This document shows, in pieces, positions 6,661 to 16,096 of a DNA stretch of 26,393 nt (its first letter is position 1; each line of letters opens with the position of its first letter). This stretch comes from UMGS1279 sp045534095 (lineage in GTDB: Bacteria; Bacillota; Clostridia; Oscillospirales; Acutalibacteraceae). The notes below the pieces were generated by a model. The model saw only the letters and a program-made list of their open reading frames with translations, made no database searches and was not told where the DNA came from. The translations under genes were made by a program, and so were the position numbers. Where the stretch lies: contig JAZSJA010000118.1 in assembly GCA_045534095.1 (NCBI GenBank), positions 1-26,393 on the forward strand, read 5' to 3'.

Positions 6661-9600
6661 TTACTTAATTACGTTTAAGTTAAATGTAAATTGATATTTA
6701 TCTTTATAATACTCATTTTTAATGGATGAGAACCATTCTACTGTAACGGTTTCGCCACCGTTAGAGAAGTAGAGCATTGCAATCATACCATAGGAACGTA
6801 AATCTAAATACTCGGCTTGTTGGAAGTCAACCAACATTTGAACTGCGGTAGAACCATCAGCACGGGTTAAGGTTTTAATTTCAGGACCCTCTGCAAATTC
6901 GTGACCACAGATTACCATAACAACGTTGGAGCAGGGGAGAACTAAATTATCATAAATGTACTGTCCTGCGTGACCGCCAAGTTTATTACCCTCGGCATCT
7001 ACACGGTCCTCAACGTCGTAAACGTCGCTTTCCTGTAAAAGCTGCATATCAGCGTCTAAATAACCGTGGGTGTTGATGATTACGTTGTAATCGGGGTTGG
7101 CGTCAATCTTTTGTTTTGCCCACTCAACTTCGGCGGTAGATGGGAAGAAATCCAAAACCATTACCATATATTTAATGCCGCCAATAGTAAGTTTTTGGTA
7201 ATAGGTTTTCATTGTGCCGTCATAGCTTTCAATTTCGCCGTTACCATACATAAACTTTTCAGCGGTAATGTATCTGTCGTAGTCGGCAAGTTTATCATGG
7301 TTACCACGTACAAGGGACTGGTCAATGCCTGCCTCTTTAAGACGGAGAAGTTGCTCGGAAATGGTTTCAAATTCAACGTTGGTGCTACCGTTTGTTAAAT
7401 CACCTACGTTAACTACGTATTGTAAGTTTTTAGCATCTTTATTATTTATAAGCCAATCAAAGGGGTGATGGAGGTCATCGGGGTAGAACTGAGTTGTATA
7501 CTGTAAATCACCAAGAATTGCAAAGGAGTAATCATACTCTGCAGGAGGATTGGGATTTTCAATATTCCAGGCATCGTCAGGCTGCCAATCGGCATAGAGT
7601 TTGCGAAGAGTTTCGTTTTCTAACATACCGTTTACAGCGTTTATATCGTCCTGATTTGTGGAAAGGTCGCGGATAGCGTACATAACCTCAAAAATCGATA
7701 CGGAAATGGTTTCGCCATAAACTATAATTTCATTGCCATTATCATTAGTGTAAACAAAATAGGGTCTTACAGAATATTTTGAAGCATATTTTTCGTAGTT
7801 TAATTTGCCATCAGTTCTGCCTATGTTGTAGAGTGCGGCAGTTACGTAGGTATTGTTGGTATCGTTTTCTTTGTACTGATAATTATCCTGACCAACAACT
7901 GCATCCTTAACATTAGCGGTATCTTTGGTAAGAGCGGCACCATTAAGGTTCTCTGTTTCGGTTGCCAAAAATCCCATTTGTTTGAAAGCATTACCATTAA
8001 GGGACTCTAAATATTTATTAGGAACAGCAAATTTATATCTTAATGCTTGTGGAACATCAGAAGCGGCGGCGCGCATTGCGTTACCTGCGTTAGAAGAAAC
8101 GTTTTCAATGCACACCATATCATCAATGAAAATGGGGCAGCGGTTCCAATAGGTTGCACAGTTGCGGGGTACAAGATAGAGGTATAAACTATCAGTGTCA
8201 TCACCGGTTGTAAATTCAAAGCTTATCTTTTTCCAGTTTTGAACTGCAGATTTATCTTTGATTCTTACGTTGGTTTCAAAAAAGTCTTCTTCTCTGGGCT
8301 CTTGATAATAACCGTAATAAGGAACCTTGCCCTTTTGAGCGGTGCGATTGCTCATAGATTTTAAGGAACTGGGTTCTTCTAAATATCCACCTGCAACAAC
8401 AGCGGCAGAAAGGAAGTTGTATTCGTCGGGATTAAGTACGTACATACTTAAAGTATAGCTTGTGTTGGGCTTTAAACCGTCCATTTTTCTAACAAAAGAA
8501 CGATACCAAGCAGTAAACTCTAACATAGAATTACCGCTGTGAGGAGTAGCAAGATATTTTCCAAGGGTTCTTTCAGTTTCGGGCAAGAAACTGCTGGTTT
8601 CGGGGTTGAAGCCAACGTTGGTGTAGTAGGTGCTTTCTTTTGCCTCGGTAGTTTTAATGTAGAAGCCGATGTTTTCTTGCTCATATTTTCCACTTGCGAA
8701 AAGTCCCCATTTATCAGCGTAGGGAGCCACACCTGTGGCAATGGGTTCAACACGCATATTGGTGTCATTTTCATATCCCTCAAAGGAAGCAGCGCCTGTA
8801 AGCGCGTTGCGGCAGAGGATTTTAGCGGTAATATCTAAAAGATCAAGCTCATCAGGATTATAGGTATAGCTTAAATCGGTGCTGAGGCAAACATCATCCT
8901 TATTATACCAACCTAAGAAAGAATTTACGCCGTCTAAGATGTTGTAAGTAAGGGTCACTGTGTTTGTGCCGTCTTCATTTTCTGTAATTTCTGCTTTGGA
9001 TTTTACAAGATTTGCGGCATCGGAATATGGGTTGCCATCAATATCTACGTAAACAATCTTAGCGCCATATTCTTTATAAGTAGCCTTTACCGAAACGTTG
9101 TCACTTCCCATAGTAAAGGTAGTGGTAGCACTGTATGGGTCGGCAAGAGTAACTCCGCCCGAAACAACCTCCCAACGGTCAAAAGCCATACCGTCAGCGG
9201 GGGCGTTTGCGGTGATGGTTATTTCTGCGCCTTTTTTGGCAGAGGTAACGTTTGCAGTACCGTTTTCTACAGAAATACCATAAAGGGGGCATTCGGTTAT
9301 CTTGAAGTTGGAATAGGTAACATTGCTTATATTACTGAAATGTAAGAACAGATAATACTCAGTTTTTGTTTTAGAGTTGAATTCATAGGATAAGGTTGAG
9401 TTAAGCTCGTTTTCTGAAAGAGCTTTATTTATGCAAACGTCATATGCACCCAAAAAGTCTCTGTTTGCAAGCATATCGCCGTAGCCATTCCAAGTATAGA
9501 TGTTTGTAAAGGCCGATTTGGGCATAAGAATTGCTTTATATAAGGTTGGGGTGAGAGTTGCGTTTGCTTTTGTAACGCTGTAATTAAAAGAAATTCTATA

Positions 9601-11256
9601 TTCGGTGTTTTTGGTAAGGTCGGGCAGCTTTACGTAATAATACTTACTGCCGGCACCTTCCAAAGAGAAGGTTCCGTCTTCGGTATAGGTGAATTTTTCG
9701 GGATACACGTCGGTCATTTTTTTCTCTTCAAGGGTGAGCGGGTCATCAACCTTAGTGGACACCTGCCTTGTAAACCAATCATCTGCTGAAAGGTTTGCCC
9801 AAAGATTTTCAAGAAAGACTGCCTTCACGCTTACGTCCTCTGCCGGCATTACAAAGGTGGCGGTTTTGCTAAACGTATCAGAAAGTTTTACATTACCCGA
9901 AGTAACCTCCCAATAATTAAAAGCCTGTGCCAAGGTGGGGGTAGCAGTAAGGGTAACGGTTTCACCCTCTTTAGCTTCAACCTTATCGGCGTTACCGCCA
10001 TCTACAGTTACGTCATAAAGGGGAATTTCTGTAATAGAAAATCCGCCTAAATATACTCGGTATGCATATGCTGCGGAGAAATAAAGGTAATACTGAGTTT
10101 CGGTATCTCCGGTAGTGAAATCTACCGAAATTTCGTTCCATTTACCTTGATCCAAGGGGATTGAGGCAGCTAAAACATTTGCAGTTGCGGCAACACCGGT
10201 GCCATCCTCTTTTAAATTTGCAAGATCTGCATCGGTTGCAAGATAAATATAACGCAAGCTACTTGCAGTGGACTGCTTAGAGTTATCATAATTAAAGGTT
10301 AATCTATAAGCGGTGTTTGTTTTAAGATTTGTGGGGAGCTTTGCATAAAAGGTTGTGTACCAGCACATATCAACGCTGATAGCATCTGCAAAGGTTGAAT
10401 CAGTGCGTTTGGAAAATCCAAAATCTTTATGTGGTGATTGGTCAAAGGTGCCAAACCAGGAGGTATCAATAGCACTCCAAAGATTTTCGGTGTAAACAGC
10501 CTTAATTTCAACGTTTTCAGCAGGCATTGTGAAGGTTGCGGTTTCACCGGTTGCATCGGAAAGTGCAACGTTGCCTGAAACAACCTCCCAAGATTCAAAT
10601 TTTTGTGTTGCGGTGGGGGTAGCGGTAAGGGTAACGGTTTCGCCCTCTTTAGCGGTAACTTTATTGGCAGTACCGCCCTCAACAGTTACGTTGTAGGTGG
10701 GAACCTTTACAAGTTTAAAATCGCAAAGATAGAACCAATAAGCATATCCGGTGCGGAAATAAAGGTAATGCTTTGTTTTGGCAGCACCGGTTGTGAAGGT
10801 TGCAGAAAGGTTGGTATACTCACCTTTATCAAGCTCTAATGCTGAAGCGATAGAGATGGCGGTAGAGGGGAGTTTACTACCATCTACATCAGTAATCTGC
10901 GCCATTTCCTCCTCGGTTACTATGTTTATGTTGTTGATTTTGCCCGGAGTGCTTGCTATAATATGATTATCGTACTTAAAACTCAAATCATATATGGTAT
11001 TAGCTTCAAGTTCGGGCATTTCAATGTAAAAGCTGGTGTAGTAAGCACCTTTTACAACAAAGTTTTTGCCGTAGTTATTTTTGCCCTCAGCAAATTCTGA
11101 AATAGGACATCCGTTAGTATCCTTTGTTCCGAAATCATCAACTGAAATATCGGTCCAAAGGTTTTTGCCTGTTTCTTCGGCTGATGCGGTAAGAACTCCG
11201 GCAAAAGAGCCAAATACCATCGAAAGACAAAGAACCAATGACAATAGTTTTTTCAT
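6661..11256 (-). CDS. Secreted multi-modular protein with C-terminal calcineurin-like phosphoesterase (A)
   Basis: A 1531-residue exported protein. A signal peptide at 1-26 ends in ASA. Then come: jelly-roll-like modules (about 32-187, 258-413, 485-657), each followed by an InlB-type repeat (188-255, 414-482, 658-728, with GETVTLTATP and W-x-VVSGNV cores); a short Listeria-Bacteroides-type repeat (735-815, FLGWYNKDD); another jelly-roll-like module (817-1054); a domain shared with the neighbours (about 1070-1195); and a metallophosphoesterase (1242-1531). Metal motifs visible are GDLQ (D1250), VGDLTNG (D1286), RGNHD (1318-1321), NTHGY (H1397) and CGHEF (H1452). The last His of the usual GHxH is absent. 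There is no LPXTG, SLH or dockerin. Start is ATG 11256 with AGGAG, not the in-frame GTG at 11265. It acts outside the cell; substrate unknown. Confidence 0.85.
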   Translation of the reverse strand: MKKLLSLVLCLSMVFGSFAGVLTASAEETGKNLWTDISVDDFGTKDTNGCPISEFAEGKNNYGKNFVVKGAYYTSFYIEMPELEANTIYDLSFKYDNHIIASTPGKINNINIVTEEEMAQITDVDGSKLPSTAISIASALELDKGEYTNLSATFTTGAAKTKHYLYFRTGYAYWFYLCDFKLVKVPTYNVTVEGGTANKVTAKEGETVTLTATPTATQKFESWEVVSGNVALSDATGETATFTMPAENVEIKAVYTENLWSAIDTSWFGTFDQSPHKDFGFSKRTDSTFADAISVDMCWYTTFYAKLPTNLKTNTAYRLTFNYDNSKQSTASSLRYIYLATDADLANLKEDGTGVAATANVLAASIPLDQGKWNEISVDFTTGDTETQYYLYFSAAYAYRVYLGGFSITEIPLYDVTVDGGNADKVEAKEGETVTLTATPTLAQAFNYWEVTSGNVKLSDTFSKTATFVMPAEDVSVKAVFLENLWANLSADDWFTRQVSTKVDDPLTLEEKKMTDVYPEKFTYTEDGTFSLEGAGSKYYYVKLPDLTKNTEYRISFNYSVTKANATLTPTLYKAILMPKSAFTNIYTWNGYGDMLANRDFLGAYDVCINKALSENELNSTLSYEFNSKTKTEYYLFLHFSNISNVTYSNFKITECPLYGISVENGTANVTSAKKGAEITITANAPADGMAFDRWEVVSGGVTLADPYSATTTFTMGSDNVSVKATYKEYGAKIVYVDIDGNPYSDAANLVKSKAEITENEDGTNTVTLTYNILDGVNSFLGWYNKDDVCLSTDLSYTYNPDELDLLDITAKILCRNALTGAASFEGYENDTNMRVEPIATGVAPYADKWGLFASGKYEQENIGFYIKTTEAKESTYYTNVGFNPETSSFLPETERTLGKYLATPHSGNSMLEFTAWYRSFVRKMDGLKPNTSYTLSMYVLNPDEYNFLSAAVVAGGYLEEPSSLKSMSNRTAQKGKVPYYGYYQEPREEDFFETNVRIKDKSAVQNWKKISFEFTTGDDTDSLYLYLVPRNCATYWNRCPIFIDDMVCIENVSSNAGNAMRAAASDVPQALRYKFAVPNKYLESLNGNAFKQMGFLATETENLNGAALTKDTANVKDAVVGQDNYQYKENDTNNTYVTAALYNIGRTDGKLNYEKYASKYSVRPYFVYTNDNGNEIIVYGETISVSIFEVMYAIRDLSTNQDDINAVNGMLENETLRKLYADWQPDDAWNIENPNPPAEYDYSFAILGDLQYTTQFYPDDLHHPFDWLINNKDAKNLQYVVNVGDLTNGSTNVEFETISEQLLRLKEAGIDQSLVRGNHDKLADYDRYITAEKFMYGNGEIESYDGTMKTYYQKLTIGGIKYMVMVLDFFPSTAEVEWAKQKIDANPDYNVIINTHGYLDADMQLLQESDVYDVEDRVDAEGNKLGGHAGQYIYDNLVLPCSNVVMVICGHEFAEGPEIKTLTRADGSTAVQMLVDFQQAEYLDLRSYGMIAMLYFSNGGETVTVEWFSSIKNEYYKDKYQFTFNLNVIK

Positions 11257-11292
11257 AAATATCACTCCTAAATATATATTTATATATATTTA

Positions 11293-11321
11293 ATTGTATA
11301 TAAAAGGGTGTGATTATTCAA
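11293..11321 (-). promoter_or_regulatory. Promoter of secreted phosphoesterase A
   Basis: Minus strand TTGAAT (11321-11316), 17-bp spacer, TACAAT (11298-11293). The start would be near 11286, about 30 nt before the ATG. Confidence 0.7.
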
Positions 11322-11335
11322 TATGTATTCTTCCG

Positions 11336-11357
11336 AAAAACCGACGGTATTTTCCAA
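11336..11357 (-). promoter_or_regulatory. Putative operator of the second AraC regulator, copy 1
   Basis: The minus-strand element TTGGAAAATACCGTCGGTTT and two further T matches 20/22 the copy at 16097-16118. It ends 14 bp upstream of the -35 box, about -50 to -71, the position of an AraC-type activator site. A GGAA-x-ATAC core is loosely repeated 21-22 bp further on (GGAAGAATAC). Confidence 0.65.
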
Positions 11358-11386
11358 TGAAGAAAGAAAAAATACGATTGTATCCT

Positions 11387-11425
11387 AAAAAAAGTCCTTA
11401 GTCACAATCTTGTGACTAAGGACTT
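11387..11425 (-). terminator. Intrinsic terminator of phosphoesterase B operon
   Basis: A perfect 15-bp stem AAGTCCTTAGTCACA (11392-11406) / (11411-11425) with loop ATCT is followed leftward by seven T residues. It lies 7 bp past the stop at 11433, so genes B and A are separate transcripts. Confidence 0.9.
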
Positions 11426-11432
11426 AAAAATA

Positions 11433-14400
11433 CTATTCCAGTTCAAATGTGAATTGATGTTTATCCATATAATAGGCATCACGAATGGTGGAGTACCAGT
11501 CTACGGTAACGGTTTTTCCGTCATTGCCAAAATAAAGGGTGGAAACAAGGCCAAAGGCTTCGTGCTTTTGCTCCTCCAAGGTTTGGGGGTTTACCACCAT
11601 TCCAATGATTTTATTGCCATTATCGCCGGTTATGGTTTTGTAAATTGGGCCGTTGTCGCCAAAGGGAATATCGTGACCGCAAAGCACCAAATCGATGTTT
11701 TCGTACTTCTTAACAAGATTGGATTCAAAATACTTAACCATAGTGTTGTTGTAGGTTTTCATGGTAGTGTCAAGGTAGCCGTGGGTGTTTAAAATTACTC
11801 GGCACTGGGGATTTGCCCGAACAACGCCTGCCGCCCAGTCTATAATGTTGGTTGTAAGTTGGTCGTAATAGTCAATATTCATAATAAGATATTGCTGACC
11901 GCCCATTTCCAAAATATGATAAACGTTTTTCATTGTATCATCATAAGAGCCTGTTAAATGGGCACCATATTCTGCTTTTGTAATATTTGCATCAAAATCA
12001 GCGGCCACGTCATGATTACCGCGAACTATGGCGTGAGGCAAACCTGCATCCTGAACCTTTTTAAACTCGGATTCCATAAGGTCGTATTCGGGTTGAGTGC
12101 TGTACTCAGTAATATCACCCAAGGTTATAACGTATTCAGTTTTATGATTTTCTGCATTATCAATTATCCAATCATAGGTATAGTGAATATCGTCGGGGTG
12201 GTAATATGTGGATTTTTGTGGGTCTCCTACTACTGCAATTGAGAATGCGTAGTCAGTAACTTCATCCTTAATGATAAAGAACTCATCTTTTGGTTCAAAC
12301 TCGGCAAAATAATCTTTTGCGGTTTTGGATGAAAGAACTTCATCTGCGGCAGCCCTATCAAGAGGATTATTTTTTGCAGAGTATATTTCGTGAACTACTG
12401 CGAATACCGATGCATCAATATTTGCGGAATATAAAATCGTTTCGCCACCACTTGCATTTTTAAGTTTCAGGTATGTTCTTACGGTGTAATTTGATGCGTA
12501 TTTTTCAAAGTTTATACTGCCGTCTGTTTTACCAATATTATAAAGAGCGGCTGTAAAGTAACTGTTTTTTGTATCGCCCTCAATTGAGTAAAGGGCATCA
12601 TTGTTTACAATTCCCACACGAGGAGCTTCATTTCCACTTCCGTATTTGCCACCTAAAACAAGGTCTTTACCATTTAATTTGGCGTTTTCTATTGCAAGTA
12701 TACCAATTTCATCTACCTGCATACCGTTAAAGGTGTTAAGATTTTCATTATTTATTGAGAACTTGTAACGAAGTGCCTGAGGAAGCTCGGCAGATGATTT
12801 ACGAATAGCATTTCCCTCATAAGAAACAACTGTGGGTACACAAATAAGATTATCTATAAACACCTTGGATTCGATTGAATGGGAATTAGTAGTGGTAAAA
12901 GCAAAATGCAAATACGCTTCGCTAACGTTATTGGGAGTGGTGAAGTTAATGGACATTTTACCCCAAGATCTAACCTTATCATAATCGGAATATCCATCAT
13001 AATCCTCAAAATAAGCGTAAACCCTTTGGTCATCAGATTTTACGGTACCTGCATCTAAATCGTAGGTGTTTGCAACAATTATTTTGTCAAGCAAATCGGT
13101 TTTAGAGGGGTTGCTTACGTAAAAGCTTATTTGATACTGAGTGTTTGGTTGCAGATTTTGAAGTTTACGTATTGCAGAACGTGATTTTACTGCAAATCCA
13201 AGCATTGAATTACCGCTGTAGGGGGTAATTGTGTAGGGAGTTTTGTCGGCATCTAAAGAATAGGTTGCCGTTTCGGGAGAGTAGGTGTAGTTCCTATAAT
13301 AATCGGTAGTTTCGCCATTAAATGCCTTGATAAGATAGGACCAATCAAGTTTTTCATAACCTACCTCAAAGCCTCTTGAGGCGGCTGCGTAGCGGCTATA
13401 AATACCCCATCTTTCATTATAAGGTAAAACTCCTGAATTTGAAGGGCTTACGCGAAGGTCATCATCTGTGGAGTAACTTTCAAATCCGGGGTCACCATCA
13501 ATGGTGTTAAGGGTTAAAACCTTGGCAGTAAGGGTGTTAATATCAACCTCATCTGTATTAAAGGTGTATTCGGTGTCTGAAGAAAGCCATCTGTCACCGC
13601 TATACCAACCTGTAAATGCATAAGCACCGTCATAGGTGAAAAGATTTATTTTAGCGGTAGCAGTACCATTGTTATTATAAGTAATGGTTGAACTGTGAAC
13701 GGCAGAGATAGCGTTTGTGTAATCGGTACCATCTAAAGAGGTATAAACTGTTTTTATTTCATTATTATTTAAATAAACAGCCTCAATTTTTGCTGCCATA
13801 GTACCCATTGTAAAGGATGCGGTTTCGCAATAGGGATTTTGAATAGTGATTCCGCCTGAAACAACCATCCAATGGCTGAAGTTTTCAGTTTTATCGGCAT
13901 AGATTTCAACCTTTTCGCCATCTAAAGCAAAGGGATTATCCGAGCTTCCCCCATTTATTGTTATGCCTTTGGAATAATTTTTGGTTATTTTAAAATCGCA
14001 AAGACGAAGCCAAAAAGCATAGTTTGTTTTTATATTCAGGTAATAATTTGTAGCCTCGGGTGAAGTGGTAAACGTGTAGGCAAGGGTAGACCATTTTCCC
14101 TTATCCAAAGCGAGTTTTTTGCCTAAAGATTCACCTGATTTAACATATCCGTTATCATCTGCGGCGGCAAGTTCATCTTCTGTTACAAGGTCAACACTTG
14201 CAATTTCTCCCGGATTACCACCAATTACATTATCGTATTTAAAAGATATATTATATTCTTCATTTGGTTCAAGTTCGGGAAGTTTCAGGTAAAAACTTGT
14301 GTAGTAGGAGTTTTTAACGTTAAAGGCTATGCCGTACTTTCCGTCTTTATAACTTTCAAATCCAAATCCGCTGGGCAAGGACTTATCATTTGAACCGAAA

Positions 14401-15743
14401 TCGGTGGTGCTGATATTTTTAAGCAGATTTTCATAATAATTTGCCTTTATGCTTACTGCCGAGTCGGGCATTAAAAATGTGGTAGTAGGTGCCAATGAAT
14501 CGGTTAGAACTGCATCGCCAACAACGTTTTTCCAGCCCATAAATTTTTGTGCCGAGGTGGGTGTGGCGGTGATGGTTATTTCTTCGCCAACCTTTGCAGT
14601 TTGCTTATTGGCAGTACCGCCCGCAACAACTATGGGGCGAGAAACGGTTTCTTTAAGCACAAAATCGCATAAATACATATTGTAGGCATAGCCTGTTTTT
14701 ACATTTATATAATAATTTGTATCCTCTGAACCGGTTGTAAAGTATGCCGAGAATAAACTCCAACCACCCTTATCAAGAGGAACGTTTTTGCCTATGGGTG
14801 TAATGGTAGAATCGGTAACCTTACCCTCTGTATTTACAGCACCCAGTTGAGCTTCAGTTAAAACGTGGATTGCTTCAATGTTACCGGGAGTAACCATTTG
14901 AATATCATTATCATATCTGAATGCTATGTAATATTCGGTGTTGGGTTTAAGCTCAGGCAAAGAAACGTAGTAGCTTGTATACCAACAGTTGGTAATTTTG
15001 TATTTAGTGCCGTAGGTACCCTCTGTCATTGCGGTAAATCCAAAATCGGTGGTGGGGGGAGTTTGGTCTTTAGAGCCGAAATTATTTACAGAAATATCAG
15101 AAAGCAGATTAGGCATAGGTGTTGAGTCTAAATCAACGTCATCATCGGTATCGCCGCTATCCTCATTTTCTACAGGGACTTTTACGATTTTTAAATCACA
15201 AAGCTCAAACCAATAAGCATAGCCTGTTTTAAAGTTTAAATAATAATTTGTTTGTGTAGCCCCTGTTTTAAAGGTGGAGGAATAAAGAGTCCAGCCGGGC
15301 AGATCATCTAAAGGAATGTTTTTGCCTATGGGAGTAATGGTAGAGTCGGTAACCTTACCCTCTGTATTTACAGCACCCAGTTGAGCTTCAGTTAAAACGT
15401 GGAGTTGTTCAATAGTGGTGGCAGCGGTATTGCCTTTTTGGTTGTCGTACCTGAAACTTATTTGATATTCGGTATCAGGCTCAAGAGAGGGCATAGCAAC
15501 GTAAAAGCTGGTATACCATGAGCATTTTACGTGAAAAGCCTTGCCGTATGTACCGTCGTTATATTGTTCAAAGCCGAAACTGTTTGTTCCGTCGGTAGGG
15601 GGAGTTTGATCCTTGGTACCAAAGTCAGATAGGCTGACCTCTTTCCATAAATTTTCTTCGGTGTTTGCCAACACAGCAAAGCTACCGCTTATGGATGATA
15701 AAACAATCAAGGTAGTTAAAATAAAAGCTAATAATTTTTTCAT
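11433..15743 (-). CDS. Secreted multi-modular protein with C-terminal calcineurin-like phosphoesterase (B)
   Basis: A 1436-residue paralogue of protein A. A signal peptide covers about 1-26. Jelly-roll-like modules lie at about 31-190, 212-368 and 438-588, the first two separated by an acidic linker (EDSGDTDDDVDLDS). InlB-type repeats lie at 369-436 and 592-658, a Listeria-Bacteroides-type repeat at 664-743, another jelly-roll-like module at 746-970, the shared domain at about 985-1115, and a metallophosphoesterase at 1165-1436. Motifs are GDPQ (D1174), LGDITE (D1210), RGNHD (1241-1245), NTHGY (H1321) and CGHDI (H1357); again the second His of GHxH is missing. AAGGAG precedes the ATG by 8 nt. 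It lies 29 bp after the PHP gene remnant and probably shares its promoter. No cell-wall anchor is visible. Confidence 0.85.
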   Translation of the reverse strand: MKKLLAFILTTLIVLSSISGSFAVLANTEENLWKEVSLSDFGTKDQTPPTDGTNSFGFEQYNDGTYGKAFHVKCSWYTSFYVAMPSLEPDTEYQISFRYDNQKGNTAATTIEQLHVLTEAQLGAVNTEGKVTDSTITPIGKNIPLDDLPGWTLYSSTFKTGATQTNYYLNFKTGYAYWFELCDLKIVKVPVENEDSGDTDDDVDLDSTPMPNLLSDISVNNFGSKDQTPPTTDFGFTAMTEGTYGTKYKITNCWYTSYYVSLPELKPNTEYYIAFRYDNDIQMVTPGNIEAIHVLTEAQLGAVNTEGKVTDSTITPIGKNVPLDKGGWSLFSAYFTTGSEDTNYYINVKTGYAYNMYLCDFVLKETVSRPIVVAGGTANKQTAKVGEEITITATPTSAQKFMGWKNVVGDAVLTDSLAPTTTFLMPDSAVSIKANYYENLLKNISTTDFGSNDKSLPSGFGFESYKDGKYGIAFNVKNSYYTSFYLKLPELEPNEEYNISFKYDNVIGGNPGEIASVDLVTEDELAAADDNGYVKSGESLGKKLALDKGKWSTLAYTFTTSPEATNYYLNIKTNYAFWLRLCDFKITKNYSKGITINGGSSDNPFALDGEKVEIYADKTENFSHWMVVSGGITIQNPYCETASFTMGTMAAKIEAVYLNNNEIKTVYTSLDGTDYTNAISAVHSSTITYNNNGTATAKINLFTYDGAYAFTGWYSGDRWLSSDTEYTFNTDEVDINTLTAKVLTLNTIDGDPGFESYSTDDDLRVSPSNSGVLPYNERWGIYSRYAAASRGFEVGYEKLDWSYLIKAFNGETTDYYRNYTYSPETATYSLDADKTPYTITPYSGNSMLGFAVKSRSAIRKLQNLQPNTQYQISFYVSNPSKTDLLDKIIVANTYDLDAGTVKSDDQRVYAYFEDYDGYSDYDKVRSWGKMSINFTTPNNVSEAYLHFAFTTTNSHSIESKVFIDNLICVPTVVSYEGNAIRKSSAELPQALRYKFSINNENLNTFNGMQVDEIGILAIENAKLNGKDLVLGGKYGSGNEAPRVGIVNNDALYSIEGDTKNSYFTAALYNIGKTDGSINFEKYASNYTVRTYLKLKNASGGETILYSANIDASVFAVVHEIYSAKNNPLDRAAADEVLSSKTAKDYFAEFEPKDEFFIIKDEVTDYAFSIAVVGDPQKSTYYHPDDIHYTYDWIIDNAENHKTEYVITLGDITEYSTQPEYDLMESEFKKVQDAGLPHAIVRGNHDVAADFDANITKAEYGAHLTGSYDDTMKNVYHILEMGGQQYLIMNIDYYDQLTTNIIDWAAGVVRANPQCRVILNTHGYLDTTMKTYNNTMVKYFESNLVKKYENIDLVLCGHDIPFGDNGPIYKTITGDNGNKIIGMVVNPQTLEEQKHEAFGLVSTLYFGNDGKTVTVDWYSTIRDAYYMDKHQFTFELE
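14781..14869 (-). repeat. 89-bp intragenic repeat, copy 1 (module 2 of protein B)
   Basis: This segment is 86/89 identical to 15315-15403 and encodes an identical run from VLTEAQLGAVNTEGKVTDST onward in modules 1 and 2. It points to recent module duplication or gene conversion. Confidence 0.9.
15315..15403 (-). repeat. 89-bp intragenic repeat, copy 2 (module 1 of protein B)
   Basis: Partner of 14781-14869, differing at three bases. The two copies are 534 bp apart in the same frame, one module length. Confidence 0.9.
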
Positions 15744-15772
15744 TTTTATCTCTCCTTATATTTATTTTAAAT

Positions 15773-16020
15773 TTACGTTTCAATAAGCGTATATGAGCCG
15801 CTTTTTAGAGTTTGCAGCAAATCGGACATTGTTTTAATGGGTTTATTTGAAATGATTCCGCTTCATCAGAAAACCAATCAAAAAAGGTTTTAAAATAATG
15901 GTCGGTGATAACAATGCCTTCATATTCGGCTTCTTTATAGAGGCGAACTATATCCTTTGCACTTTCCAGTGCACATTTGTCGTTTTCGGCAGTATGAATA
16001 TGAAGTTCAAATTTTCCCAT
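15773..16020 (-). pseudogene. PHP-domain phosphoesterase remnant with internal deletion
   Basis: The N-terminus (ATG 16020) is typical of a PHP-family metal-dependent phosphoesterase: MGKFELHIHT gives the first metal motif, followed by IVRLYKEAEYEGIVITDHYF. After about 50 residues (FFDWFSDE) the frame runs into unrelated residues and stops at 15805. The other frame, from about 15860 to the TAA at 15773, encodes SGIISNKPIKT, then SDLLQTLKSGSYTLIE, which fits the end of a PHP protein. So the middle of the gene, including the remaining metal ligands, is missing and the ends are out of frame. A good ribosome binding site (GGAG, 8-nt gap) and promoter remain. The open frame alone would make 71 residues, surely inactive. 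Confidence 0.75.
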
Positions 16021-16054
16021 ACACACCTCTCCTTTTATATGATTTCGCAATTAT

Positions 16055-16083
16055 ATTATAAACTATTGACTTTGTTTTCGCAA
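16055..16083 (-). promoter_or_regulatory. Promoter of the PHP remnant and phosphoesterase B operon
   Basis: Minus strand TTGCGA (16083-16078), 17-bp spacer, TATAAT (16060-16055). The start would be near 16048, 28 nt before the ATG at 16020. Confidence 0.75.
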
Positions 16084-16094
16084 TATGTTATTCT
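16066..16094 (+). promoter_or_regulatory. Promoter of the second AraC gene
   Basis: TTGACT (16066-16071), 17-bp spacer, TATTCT (16089-16094). It overlaps the divergent leftward promoter almost completely, so polymerases compete. The start would be near 16101. Confidence 0.6.
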
Positions 16095-16096
16095 AT

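Noticed and set aside
11958..12242. Rightward hydrophobic open frame inside phosphoesterase B
   Set aside because: Antisense to the metallophosphoesterase domain, whose motifs are clear on the other strand.
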